Below, one piece after another: positions 18,190-26,418 of a DNA stretch of 64,000 bases (positions are counted from its first letter, which is position 1; each line of letters begins with the position of its first letter). The position numbers and the translations under genes were made by a program. The notes below the pieces were generated by a model, which worked only from the letters and a program-made list of their open reading frames with translations, ran no database searches and was not told the DNA's origin. Origin of the DNA: Paenibacillus mucilaginosus 3016 (GTDB taxonomy: Bacteria; Bacillota; Bacilli; Paenibacillales; NBRC-103111); the NCBI RefSeq assembly GCF_000250655.1, contig NC_016935.1, positions 8,645,501 through 8,709,500 on the forward strand, given 5' to 3'.

Positions 18190-18842
18190 TTGACTGCGAA
18201 CCTCCTCTCCAGCCTGCGGGCCAACCAGGACAGGGCGTAAATGATGATGAAGTAGAAGATCCCGACCACGCCCCATATCTCAAACGCGCGGAAATTCTCG
18301 GCGATGATGATCTCCCCGCTCTGGGTCAGCTCCCGGATCCCGATGACCGACAAGAGGGACGTGTCCTTGATGCTGACGATCACCTGGTTCACGAAAGCCG
18401 GCGTCATCCGGCGGATGGCCTGAGGCAGAATGACCAGCCGCATCGTCAGGTACCTGCTCATCCCAAGCGATCGGGCCGCCTCCATCTGGCCCCTGTGGAT
18501 CGAGTTGATCCCGCCCCGGAAGATCTCCGAGATGTAGGCTCCCGCATTAAGCGAGATGGCGGCAATACCGGCGGCCTCCGCCGGAATCCGGATGTCGAGG
18601 AACACCGGCAGTCCGAGGTAGATGAAGAACACCTGCACGAGCAGCGGCGTCCCGCGGATCAGATCCACATAGAACAAAGCCGGCACACGCAGAAGCTTGT
18701 TGGATGAAGTGCTCATAAGTCCGGAGATCAGGCCGATCACAAAAGCGATGGCGAGTGAGATCGAAACAATTTTGAGGGTAATCAGCGAGCCTTCCAGCAG
18801 TACGGGGACTGCATCGAGAATCACCTGCCATGACGACGTCAT
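18186..18842 (-). CDS. Polar amino-acid ABC transporter permease (GlnP type, 218 aa)
   Basis: Five or so membrane helices and the HisM/GlnP family features: LEGSLITLKIVSISL at the start, YVDLIRGTPLLVQVFF, and the EAA loop EAARSLGMSRYLTMRLVILPQA (about 141-162) that docks the ATPase. Overlaps glnQ by four bases and lies 44 nt after the binding-protein gene. Confidence 0.92.
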   Translation of the reverse strand: MTSSWQVILDAVPVLLEGSLITLKIVSISLAIAFVIGLISGLMSTSSNKLLRVPALFYVDLIRGTPLLVQVFFIYLGLPVFLDIRIPAEAAGIAAISLNAGAYISEIFRGGINSIHRGQMEAARSLGMSRYLTMRLVILPQAIRRMTPAFVNQVIVSIKDTSLLSVIGIRELTQSGEIIIAENFRAFEIWGVVGIFYFIIIYALSWLARRLERRFAVK

Positions 18843-18886
18843 CCGCTATCCAATCCCTTCTGTAATGAGATGCTGCCCATGGCTGT

Positions 18887-19690
18887 TTATTTGGATTCGG
18901 ACTTCATGTACTTGTTGATGATTTCGTCGAGCTTGCCGCTGTCCTTCACTTTCTTCAGCCCGTCGTTGATTTTCTTCATGAGCTCGGTGTTATCCTTGCT
19001 TACAGCGATACCGTAGAAGTCGCCGTTCAGCCGGTCACCGACGATCTTGAGCTTGGATGCCGGATCGACCGCAATCTTGTAGGAGACCACCGGGTAGTCT
19101 TCGATCGTGACATCGGCGTTCTTGTTCACAACCTCCTGGAACATCGCCGGACTGTCATCGAAGTATTTGACCTGCGCGCCATGTTTCTTCGCCAGTTCGT
19201 CCGCCTGCTTGGCACCGGTCGTTCCCTTCTTGATCGCGATCACTTTGCCCTTCAGATCATCGGGCCCTTTGATCTCCGTGTTGTCTTCCCGTACGACGAG
19301 GGACAATCCGGCTTTGTAGTAAGGCTCCGACAGGGCGACGACCTGCTTGCGCTCTTCGGTGATGCTGATGCCGGCAATGGCTCCGTCGAGCTGCTTGGCC
19401 GTAATAGCGGGAATGATGCCCTTGAAGTCCATCGGCTTGAGCTCCACCTCAAAGCCTTCTTCTTTGGCGATGGCGTTGATCAGCTCGACGTCGATGCCCA
19501 CGTACTTGCCGTCCTTCTCAAACTCGAACGGAGGATACGTGGCGTCCGTCCCGAACACATACTTCTTCGTCCCTTCACCGCTCTTCGCTGCATCCGGCGA
19601 CGTTCCGGCTGTCTGGTCCGCCGTTGTGCCGCAGGCGCTGATCGACAAGGCGAGAAGTGCTGTTACCAATAGAGACCCGATTTTTTTCAT
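18887..19690 (-). CDS. Amino-acid ABC transporter substrate-binding lipoprotein (267 aa)
   Basis: A lipoprotein signal peptide with lipobox ISAC (lipid on Cys20), then a family-3 solute-binding protein: FGTDATYPPFEFEKDGKYVGIDVELINAI region, AKQLDGAIAGISITEERK, and NADVTIEDYPVVSY near the hinge. Outside face of the membrane. The ATG follows GAGGAGGATTATTTAG. First gene of the operon, under the strong promoter at 19841-19869 with a ~145-nt leader. Confidence 0.93.
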   Translation of the reverse strand: MKKIGSLLVTALLALSISACGTTADQTAGTSPDAAKSGEGTKKYVFGTDATYPPFEFEKDGKYVGIDVELINAIAKEEGFEVELKPMDFKGIIPAITAKQLDGAIAGISITEERKQVVALSEPYYKAGLSLVVREDNTEIKGPDDLKGKVIAIKKGTTGAKQADELAKKHGAQVKYFDDSPAMFQEVVNKNADVTIEDYPVVSYKIAVDPASKLKIVGDRLNGDFYGIAVSKDNTELMKKINDGLKKVKDSGKLDEIINKYMKSESK

Positions 19691-19835
19691 CTAAATAATC
19701 CTCCTCTGTAATGACCGCAGGGAATCCCCCCCGGAAATGCTGGGATTGCAGCCTTCCTTGATTCCGTATGATAAAGGTTTACCATAACGGACCCGGCGCA
19801 AGCTGCCTACTTGTAATGTTACCTCACATGAATGT
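19691..19835 (-). promoter_or_regulatory. Long 5' leader of the amino-acid ABC operon, unassigned
   Basis: The leader contains a CCGT ... GGT-AA-ACC ... ACGG nested pairing (around 19775-19800) and an ATCCC ... GGGAT pairing closer to the gene. I do not recognise a T-box, lysine, SAM or glutamine riboswitch consensus and see no T-run terminator. It may be just a spacer. Confidence 0.3.
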
Positions 19836-19840
19836 CCCTC

Positions 19841-19869
19841 ATTCTAGTAGATAACTAACCAAGTGTCAA
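19841..19869 (-). promoter_or_regulatory. Strong sigma-A promoter of the amino-acid ABC operon
   Basis: Minus strand: perfect TTGACA (19864-19869), 17-bp spacer, TAGAAT (19841-19846). The predicted start point leaves about 145 nt of untranslated leader before the ATG at 19690. Confidence 0.85.
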
Positions 19870-19954
19870 TATTATTTACACAATAGCTAGGGTTGACCGC
19901 ACATCTACCTCCCCATCTTTTCCATATGGTGGGTCCATACCATACAAGTGTAAA

Positions 19955-19968
19955 AGAAAGCGCTTCAT
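19955..19968. promoter_or_regulatory. cre-like sequence
   Basis: AGAAAGCGCTTCAT resembles the CcpA site TGAAAGCGCTTTCA, with the centre GAAAGCGCTT intact. It lies between the divergent ABC operon and the TVP38 gene, some 85 bp upstream of either promoter core. Confidence 0.35.
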
Positions 19969-20041
19969 CAAGCAACCCTTTCCTTTTCGCTATGTTATCT
20001 GCCCCCTGTCTCTTTCGTCACAGCCTCCCTCCGGCCTGTTA

Positions 20042-20050
20042 TGTTATAAT
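20042..20050 (+). promoter_or_regulatory. Extended -10 promoter of the TVP38 gene
   Basis: TGTTATAAT (TGn + TATAAT) lies about 60 nt before the ATG at 20111; no good -35 is seen. Confidence 0.55.
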
Positions 20051-20110
20051 GCGGTCGACCTGGGGATAGTAGGACGGATATCCTCTATTCCGCTTTGGAG
20101 GCCTGATCCC

Positions 20111-20734
20111 ATGAACCGCATTACAATCCTGCTGATCCTCGCCATCGCCATTTCGCTGTGGCTCCTGAACCACCATTATTTTCACTTCACTCCCCAAGGG
20201 GTCCGGAATGCCATTCTCGGCTTCGGTGTCTGGGCTCCCCTGGTCTATATCGCGGTCTATACGGTAAGGCCGCTCTTCTTCTTTCCGGCAACGGTCCTCT
20301 GTCTCGCCGGCGGACTCGCCTTCGGTCCCTTATGGGGAACGGTCTATACGATCCTCGGCTTCACCGGGGATTCCATCCTCGTGTTCCTGCTGGCCCGCCG
20401 CTATGGGACCCGGTTCCTCCGCGCTCCCGAGGGGAACATCCGGCAGTGGCAGGAGCGCCTCGCCAGACGGGGCTTTCTGACAGTCGCTTCTCTGCGGCTC
20501 ATTCCCATCGTTCCGTTCGACGTCATTTCCTTTGCCGCCGGGCTCTCGCCGATCCGCTTCCTGCCCTATCTTGCCGGCACGGTGCTTGGGACCATCCCCG
20601 TCACGTTCGCCTACAGCTTCCTTGGCGACCGGCTGTCCCACGGCGTCAGTCCGGCCCTGCTTCCGGCCCTCCTGCTCGTGCTCGTGCTGGGCGTGATCCC
20701 GGTCTGGTGGGCACGCCGGCGGACGGCCAGGTAA
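20111..20734 (+). CDS. TVP38/TMEM64 family membrane protein (207 aa)
   Basis: Five to six hydrophobic segments with the family core: FFFPATVLCLAGGLAFGP, GDSILVFLLARRYG, and RLIPIVPFDVISFAAGLS, LPYLAGTVLGTIPVTFAYSF. This SNARE-associated/DedA-superfamily fold has been linked to lipid scrambling or transport in the wider family. GGAGG lies 9 nt before the ATG. A second family member lies convergent at 21131. Confidence 0.88.
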   Translation: MNRITILLILAIAISLWLLNHHYFHFTPQGVRNAILGFGVWAPLVYIAVYTVRPLFFFPATVLCLAGGLAFGPLWGTVYTILGFTGDSILVFLLARRYGTRFLRAPEGNIRQWQERLARRGFLTVASLRLIPIVPFDVISFAAGLSPIRFLPYLAGTVLGTIPVTFAYSFLGDRLSHGVSPALLPALLLVLVLGVIPVWWARRRTAR

Positions 20735-20832
20735 TACAGATACAAGGTTCCGCCTCCCGGCGGATGAACGCTCTTCTCAACACAGTCCACGGGCCGCCTG
20801 CAGCAGCGCCATGATCTTCTATGTACAAATTC

Positions 20833-20863
20833 AAGGGGCTCTGCAAAAGCCCCTTATTTTTTT
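20833..20863 (+). terminator. Terminator after the TVP38 gene
   Basis: AAGGGGCT, short loop, AGCCCCTT, A and seven T, about 100 nt after the stop. Confidence 0.85.
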
Positions 20864-21130
20864 ACCCATCCCTTACCGAAGCGACCCACATCCAAAACTC
20901 CCATATTGTTGTTCCCCGGGGAACAATTTCCTGCAGGATCAAAGAATCCGCCGGCAGCCTAAGCCCGCCGATCCCGCTTCCTCCTGCCGCCCTGAGTACA
21001 TGCAGCACAAAGAAGACTGCCCGATGCCGGTTAACGGCTTCAAGCAGCCTGAAGATCGAGAGCAGGTCTTACCGGAGAGGGAGTTTATCGTACACATTGC
21101 TCTCTGCCGGCTTCCCTTTTGCCCTGAACA
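20864..21130. other. Non-coding gap with an 18-bp perfect palindrome
   Basis: Between two convergent genes. No frame here looks like a protein. The sole strong structure is TTGTTCCCCGGGGAACAA at 20909-20926, a perfect palindrome without a T-run. Nothing else is recognised. Confidence 0.5.
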
Positions 21131-21745
21131 TTAGACCGTTCTGTGCTTCCACAGCTTGTATAGAGCAAGCACCATACCCAAGAAAATCACATACACGCCG
21201 AGCGTCACGAAAATCTGCTTCGGGTCACCGGCAAGATGGTCGCCCACCAGCGCGAACAGCAGCATGGCCGGCAGCTTGCCGAGCGCGGAAGCTGCGGCGT
21301 AGGCGGCGAAGGAGATCCGGCTTAAGCCCGAATATACATTGACGACGATAGACGGGACGAAGGGAATCATCCTTGCAAAAAGTACCGCCAGGAAAGCATT
21401 CTTCTCGAAGTATGCCGTCAGCCTGGCCAGCCCGCCCTGTCCCTGCAGCAGTCTTGACCCCCATTCGCGGTACCCGTAACGGACGAACAGGAACATGATC
21501 AGGGAGGCCAGCGTCGATCCCGCCCAGGTCACCGCCCCGCCCATCACAGGTCCGAAGGCGGCGCCGATCACACCCCCGACTACCGGATAGGGCAGAACCG
21601 GGAACAGCGCGATCAGGGCGGCCATACCGGTCACCAGCAGGGGATTGCTCTCCTGCTTCAGCCAGGCCAGGATACTGTCGCCATAGAAGTAGAACAGACC
21701 CGCCGCACCCAGGTAGATGAGGGCCAATCCCCACGTTTTGAACAT
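21131..21745 (-). CDS. TVP38/TMEM64 family membrane protein (204 aa)
   Basis: Same fold family as 20111-20734 but diverged: ALFPVLPYPVVGGVIGAAFGP, FLFVRYGYREWG, then ARMIPFVPSIVVNVYSGLS and AYAAASALGKLPAMLLFALV. Several membrane helices and a short basic end. It follows the thrE-type pair by 18 nt, so it is probably the third gene of that operon. Role unknown, likely membrane lipid related. Confidence 0.85.
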   Translation of the reverse strand: MFKTWGLALIYLGAAGLFYFYGDSILAWLKQESNPLLVTGMAALIALFPVLPYPVVGGVIGAAFGPVMGGAVTWAGSTLASLIMFLFVRYGYREWGSRLLQGQGGLARLTAYFEKNAFLAVLFARMIPFVPSIVVNVYSGLSRISFAAYAAASALGKLPAMLLFALVGDHLAGDPKQIFVTLGVYVIFLGMVLALYKLWKHRTV

Positions 21746-21763
21746 TGGACGAGGCTCCCTTCC

Positions 21764-22198
21764 CTACCCGCGCCGGAACCGGCGGATGAGGTGATTGATG
21801 ACTTCCGAGAACACGAGTCCGATCGCGATAGCCCCCGACATCATGAAAGCTTTGGCAGCAAGCGGCACCGCCAGATCGTAGTGGTTCTGCACGGCATTGC
21901 GCATCGCATCATAAGCCAGCCCGCCCGGGACGAGCGGAATGATGCCCGATACGCTGAAGACGATCACCGGCGTCTTGTAGATCTTCGCGAACACCTGCGA
22001 GATCACCGCCACGAAGCAGGACGCCAGCAGGGTGGCCACCACGGGGTCTACAGCCACTTCCAAGAAAGCAAGATAGAGCGCCCAGCCCAGCATCCCGACG
22101 AACCCGCCCTGGAGCAGGGTGCCTTTGGGCACGTTGAAGAGAATGGCGAAGGCGGCCGTCGCGATGAAGCTGGTAATCAGCTGTTCGATGAGCATCAC
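21764..22198 (-). CDS. Threonine/serine exporter, small subunit (ThrE_2, YjjB-like, 144 aa)
   Basis: Four predicted helices, with NVPKGTLLQGGFVGMLGWALY, VAVISQVFAKIYKTP and SGIIPLVPGGLAYDAM, the conserved ThrE C-terminal half. In Corynebacterium the two halves are one protein; here they are split. Start overlaps the upstream stop as ATGA, so both are made together and likely form one exporter complex. Confidence 0.88.
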   Translation of the reverse strand: MMLIEQLITSFIATAAFAILFNVPKGTLLQGGFVGMLGWALYLAFLEVAVDPVVATLLASCFVAVISQVFAKIYKTPVIVFSVSGIIPLVPGGLAYDAMRNAVQNHYDLAVPLAAKAFMMSGAIAIGLVFSEVINHLIRRFRRG

Positions 22199-22974
22199 AG
22201 GCCTCCCTCCCCCGCGAAGAAGGCGAAGACGAACGCAATCCCCGCGCCGATCGCAAAGGCGGTCAGGAATGCTTCCGCCCCCTTGGATAGGCCCGATACG
22301 AAGTGGCCGGCCATGAGATCCCGGACGGCATTGGTGATGAGCAGCCCGGGAACGAGCGGCATCACCGAGCCGATGATGATCTTGTCGAGATCCTGCCCGA
22401 GCCCCAGCCTCAGCATGAGGAAGGCCAGCGTCCCGATGAGCAGCGAGGACAGGAATTCCGCAAAAAACTTGATCGGCACGAGCCGGTGAAAGTAGAGCAG
22501 GAACGCAAGGCCCGCCCCGCCGGTCAAGAGGGCCGGGATGAAGTCATGCCACGATCCCCCGAACATGATCAGGAAGCAGGCGCTGGCAATCGCCGCCGCC
22601 GCAATCTTGACCCCGACGGGATATCTCGGCTGCGCCGCTTCGATCTCCTGGAGCTCGCGGTACGCTTCGGCCGGGGACATCTCGCCGCTGCTGATCCGCC
22701 GGGAGACGGCGTTGACGTCCGTCACCTTACGCAGGTCGGTCGAGCGTTCCGAGATCCGCACGAGCCGGGTCGTCTGGCCCGGCCCTTCGACCGAGAAGAT
22801 GATCCCGGTCGGCGTCACGAAGCTGTGGGCGTTCGGCAGCCCGAAGGCATCGGCGATGCGGGTCATCGTATCCTCGACCCGGTACGTTTCCCCGCCGTTC
22901 TCCAGCATGATTTTGCCGGCCAGCAGACAAACCTGCACGACCTCGTAGGCGGGATTCGATTGTGATTGCTCCAT
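22195..22974 (-). CDS. Threonine/serine exporter, large subunit (ThrE/DUF1212, YjjP-like, 259 aa)
   Basis: A soluble N-terminal part with LLAGKIMLENGGETYRVEDT and a long helical region up to about residue 120 (hydrolase-like region of the ThrE family), then five hydrophobic segments with IIGSVMPLVPGLLITNAVRD. GGAGAA precedes the ATG. First gene of the operon with 21764 and probably 21131. Expected to export Thr/Ser or similar small amino acids or dicarboxylates. Confidence 0.88.
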   Translation of the reverse strand: MEQSQSNPAYEVVQVCLLAGKIMLENGGETYRVEDTMTRIADAFGLPNAHSFVTPTGIIFSVEGPGQTTRLVRISERSTDLRKVTDVNAVSRRISSGEMSPAEAYRELQEIEAAQPRYPVGVKIAAAAIASACFLIMFGGSWHDFIPALLTGGAGLAFLLYFHRLVPIKFFAEFLSSLLIGTLAFLMLRLGLGQDLDKIIIGSVMPLVPGLLITNAVRDLMAGHFVSGLSKGAEAFLTAFAIGAGIAFVFAFFAGEGGL

Positions 22975-23052
22975 GGGGTTCTCCTAGCTGCACCCGAAGC
23001 CTTGTTCGGCATCCGGGGGTTGTCCGTAGTTGGTTTCCAAAAAGTATAGTAT

Positions 23053-23086
23053 AAGGGGGAGCGCCATTTCAAGGCCGCTCCCCCTT
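23053..23086 (-). terminator. Hairpin after the FAD oxidoreductase gene
   Basis: AAGGGGGAGCG pairs with CGCTCCCCCTT directly after the stop at 23090. No T-run follows; TACTATACT comes instead, so it could also sit in the promoter of the exporter operon. Confidence 0.5.
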
Positions 23087-23089
23087 CCC

Positions 23090-24433
23090 TCACCTCAGCA
23101 GCCTGAGCAGCACCGAGGGATGAAAAAACACGCTCTGGGCATGCGTCAGATTCATGGCCTGCACCAGCCGCGTATACACGAGTTCATCCCTCGCCGACGT
23201 CCGGTAGATCCTCGTCGTCAGCCACTGCTTCAGCCGGAGGCCCGGCGGCCGGTCACCCGGGATCGCCGGGTGCCGGAACGCTTCCGTCAGCGCGGCCTCC
23301 CAAGGATAATCCGTCAACTTGACGAGCCCCCGGTAATAGATCCGGTGCAGCGTATCGAGCCCGCTGCCGTTCGCAAGAGCAGCGAGCTCCCGCTGCAGCA
23401 GCTCCGCTTCCATCGCCGCCACGGACATTCCCTGGCCGTAGATCGGATCAAACCGGCAGTAGGCGTCTCCGAGCATCACGAGCCGGCCGGGCAGGCCTGC
23501 GATGCGATCCGGACGCCGCCGCTGCTGTGCCGGAAACCGGTAGGTCCGGATCTCGCCGAGGGGCTCCGCCTCCCGGATATAGTCGTAGATATGCGGCTGG
23601 GGAAGGGACTGCGCCAGCTTCAGGAACGCTTCCTCGGTTGCAGCCGGTTCGCCGAGGTAGGTTCCCAGCGTTACACCGACCTTGCCGCCCTCAAAAGACA
23701 GGATCGCTCCGAAGCTCGGCAGCTCGGGAAGCTGGGCCGAGACCAGCAGGTTCTTCCACGAGCGTCCCTTATCCTCGGGCCTGCCCTCGTAATACCGGGT
23801 CGCATAGCTGAGACCGATCCGGACCGATTCGGTGGTATGAGGTGCTGGCTCCCTGCCGGTCAGCCACTGCAGGGTCTGCGATCCGGCTCCGCCGGCATCG
23901 ACGAAGAAGTCGGCGGAGAGCTCCTCCGTCCCTCCCCGGCTTTCCCGCAGCTTTACGGCGCTGACGTGATGGCCTCCCGGGGACAAGACCAGTCCCTCGA
24001 CGATGGTGCCGTACCTGACGGCCACGTTCCCGTACTCGCCAAGCCGCCTGCGGAGGTGCCACTCCAGGAAAGGCCGGGTCTGCTGCAGGTTTTTCAGGCC
24101 GCCGCGGAACCGCCGCTTCCACTCCCCGAAATGAAACCACTCCATATCTTCCGTAAAATCCGTCTCGACGCTGCCGTCCGCCACCAGCTCCCCGGTGAAC
24201 CCGGGGAACAGCCGGTCGAGCACCTGCTGCCCGCTCATGAGCAGCAGATGCGAATGATGCCCCTGCGGCACCCGCTTGCGCGGCAGCTTGCCTTCCGGCC
24301 GCTGGTCCGCCTCCAGCACGATCACCTCGCCGAAGGTCTCCGAGAGCACCCTTGCCGCCAGCATGCCGGCTACACTTCCGCCAATGACGACCGCCCTGCG
24401 GCCCAGCTGCCTCGGCACAACCGATTGCTCCAT
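23090..24433 (-). CDS. FAD-dependent oxidoreductase/monooxygenase-like protein (447 aa)
   Basis: Dinucleotide fold RRAVVIGGSVAGMLAARVLSE with Glu ending the second strand (VIVLEAD), a central DAGGAGSQTLQWL segment and the FAD-binding GRLVMLGDAYCRFDPIYGQGMSVAAMEA (about 340-367). This layout is shared by aromatic hydroxylases and flavin halogenases; substrate unknown. An ATG at 24451 exists, but GGAGG 10 nt before 24433 supports the shorter start. Single-gene unit. Confidence 0.8.
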   Translation of the reverse strand: MEQSVVPRQLGRRAVVIGGSVAGMLAARVLSETFGEVIVLEADQRPEGKLPRKRVPQGHHSHLLLMSGQQVLDRLFPGFTGELVADGSVETDFTEDMEWFHFGEWKRRFRGGLKNLQQTRPFLEWHLRRRLGEYGNVAVRYGTIVEGLVLSPGGHHVSAVKLRESRGGTEELSADFFVDAGGAGSQTLQWLTGREPAPHTTESVRIGLSYATRYYEGRPEDKGRSWKNLLVSAQLPELPSFGAILSFEGGKVGVTLGTYLGEPAATEEAFLKLAQSLPQPHIYDYIREAEPLGEIRTYRFPAQQRRRPDRIAGLPGRLVMLGDAYCRFDPIYGQGMSVAAMEAELLQRELAALANGSGLDTLHRIYYRGLVKLTDYPWEAALTEAFRHPAIPGDRPPGLRLKQWLTTRIYRTSARDELVYTRLVQAMNLTHAQSVFFHPSVLLRLLR

Positions 24434-24699
24434 CACGCACACTTCCTCCATCTCTCTCCGGTTACCCTGAATATGAATATATTACCAGCAAGTTCCTTGT
24501 GCTTCTACAATCTAAAGCACTTTTAAGGCTTGGCGGCTTGACCGTTCCTTTTATTAAATCTGGGTCATCCCGTTCTATTGCGGCAAAAGCCTAATACAAT
24601 CGTGGGGTAATGGATATTTTGGCGTATAGGCCCGCCTGCCGGCGGATAACGGATGTGAAGGCCTCCGGCGGCGGCCTTCCTAAGGAGGAACATGAAGGA

Positions 24700-26262
24700 A
24701 TGGTGGATCAACGCAGTATTGGGTTGACCCGGCAGCGGGTCTGTGTGCGGCTTCTGCTGGTCTTCCTCTTGACGGCAGTGCTGCTGCTTCCCGCGGGACG
24801 CTGGACGGTGCAGGCCGAGTCTGCAGCCGTGATGGACCCCAGAGTCCTGGCCGATACGAACAAGCCCGGCGTCGTGATGATCGCCACACTGTACAAAGCC
24901 AGCATCTCGGTACCCGAGGTCTATATGTCCCAGGAGGCCCTGCAGGGGCTTCAGAAGAAGCTTGCAGGGGATATCCTGAGCGGGGCGGTCGCGAACAACC
25001 CGAACGCGATCATCGATGCCCTGCTGCTCGAGCTGTTCAAGGACCCCCTGAAGTATCTCGTGCCTACCGATACGTTCACTTCCCGGGAAGTGCAGACGGG
25101 CTCGGTCGGCACCGGCTTCATCGTCACGCCCGACGGATATATCGTCACGAACGCCCACGTGGTCTACACCCCGGAGGAGACGCTGAAGGTGGCCCTGATC
25201 GAAACCGGGCTCAAGGAGCTCATCGACAAGGACGTAACGGATTTCCTGAATGACGTCAAAGCGAATAACTATAAGCCTTCGGAAGAAATCCTGAACGGCC
25301 TCCGCAAGGCCGCCGCCCAGTTCTACGTCAACTATGCCCAGCTGAGCCATGTGCAGACCCAGATCTATACGGAGATGGGCGTGGCCATTCCCGGCATCCA
25401 GGTGATGCAGAAGGGATTCCCCAGCGAGCTTAAGCGCCGGGGCGAGCCGACACCCGGCAAGGACGTGGCGATCCTCAAGATCGACAAGACGAACCTGCCA
25501 ACGGTGACGATCGGCGACGACACCGGGCTTCGGACCGGAGACAAAATCTATGTTGTCGGCTACCCGGGAGCAGCGACCTTCAACCCGATGCTCGCTACGG
25601 AGAGCGTCGTGGAGTCCACCCTGACCTCGGGTCTGGTCAGCGCGCGCAAGACGATGCCCGGCGGCTGGGACATTCTGCAGGTGGATGCCGCCATGAGCGG
25701 AGGCAACAGCGGCGGACCTGTGTTTAATGAGAGCGGCGAGGTCATCGGTATCGCCACCTTCGGCAGCATCAATACCGGGAGCGGCACCGAGGTGCAGGGG
25801 ATGAATTTTGCGATCCCGATCAGCATCGCGAAGCAGTTCCTGAACGAGAGCAACATTACGCCGTCGGAGAGCCAGCTGACCAAGATCTACAAGGAAGGAC
25901 TGTCCCTCTACAACAGCCGCAAGTACAGCAAGGCGCTGGAGAAATTCAGGGAGGTCAATGAGCTGAACCCCGGCTATCCCTATATCCAGAATTTCATCTC
26001 GGAGTCTCGCCTGGCAATCAACAACAATCAGGATGAGTCGGGGCTGTCCCTGACCGTGATCCTCTGGATCGCCGGCGGGGTGGTGGTCCTTGCCCTGCTG
26101 ATCATCCTGATCTTGTTCGTACGGCGCAAATACAGCTTTACCGTGGCCCGTAAGCCCGCGGACAGTCCCCCTCCCCCTTCGGCTGAGGGACAGCCGCCGG
26201 GCTCCGGACCCGAAGCCCCCGGGGAGCCGGAAGCTTCCCCCGGCAGCAGGCCGAAGGAGTAA
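24700..26262 (+). CDS. Membrane-anchored trypsin-like serine protease with TPR and C-terminal helix (520 aa)
   Basis: N-terminal signal or anchor helix (LLLVFLLTAVLLLPAG), then a trypsin/HtrA-type domain with catalytic His in TNAHVV (about 152), Asp in KDVAILKID (about 255) and Ser in GGNSGGPVF (about 337). A helical insert of ~90 residues separates His and Asp. No PDZ domain; instead a TPR-like repeat (SLYNSRKYSKALEKFREVNELNPGYP, shortened here as residues 405-430), a membrane helix (about 452-475) and a Pro/Gly-rich tail. AAGGAGG lies 11 nt before the ATG at 24700. Confidence 0.82.
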   Translation: MVDQRSIGLTRQRVCVRLLLVFLLTAVLLLPAGRWTVQAESAAVMDPRVLADTNKPGVVMIATLYKASISVPEVYMSQEALQGLQKKLAGDILSGAVANNPNAIIDALLLELFKDPLKYLVPTDTFTSREVQTGSVGTGFIVTPDGYIVTNAHVVYTPEETLKVALIETGLKELIDKDVTDFLNDVKANNYKPSEEILNGLRKAAAQFYVNYAQLSHVQTQIYTEMGVAIPGIQVMQKGFPSELKRRGEPTPGKDVAILKIDKTNLPTVTIGDDTGLRTGDKIYVVGYPGAATFNPMLATESVVESTLTSGLVSARKTMPGGWDILQVDAAMSGGNSGGPVFNESGEVIGIATFGSINTGSGTEVQGMNFAIPISIAKQFLNESNITPSESQLTKIYKEGLSLYNSRKYSKALEKFREVNELNPGYPYIQNFISESRLAINNNQDESGLSLTVILWIAGGVVVLALLIILILFVRRKYSFTVARKPADSPPPPSAEGQPPGSGPEAPGEPEASPGSRPKE

Positions 26263-26281
26263 CCGGATCGCAGACGGCAGT

Positions 26282-26322
26282 CCCCCAAGAACCCTCTCCT
26301 TCCGGGAGAGAGTTCTTGGGGG
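26282..26322. terminator. Long perfect hairpin after the protease gene
   Basis: CCCCCAAGAACcCTCTCC pairs with GGGAGAGAGTTCTTGGGGG around a TTCC loop. No T-run on either strand, so termination is uncertain. Confidence 0.45.
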
Positions 26323-26374
26323 CTTCCGGCCCGGTCTCCCGTTCCCCGGACAGACTACTGCACCGGATAACGCC

Positions 26375-26404
26375 AAAAAGCCTCTCCATCCCTATGGAGA
26401 GGCT
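26375..26404 (-). terminator. Terminator of the P-loop kinase gene
   Basis: AGCCTCTCCAT, AGGG loop, ATGGAGAGGCT and T-run on the minus strand, 15 nt after the stop. Confidence 0.85.
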
Positions 26405-26418
26405 GGGGTACCACCGTT

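Noticed and set aside
20821..21342. 173-codon plus-strand frame downstream of the TVP38 gene
   Set aside because: It runs through a terminator and into the antisense of the second TVP38 gene; low-complexity Arg/Ser-rich composition typical of a GC-rich shadow frame.
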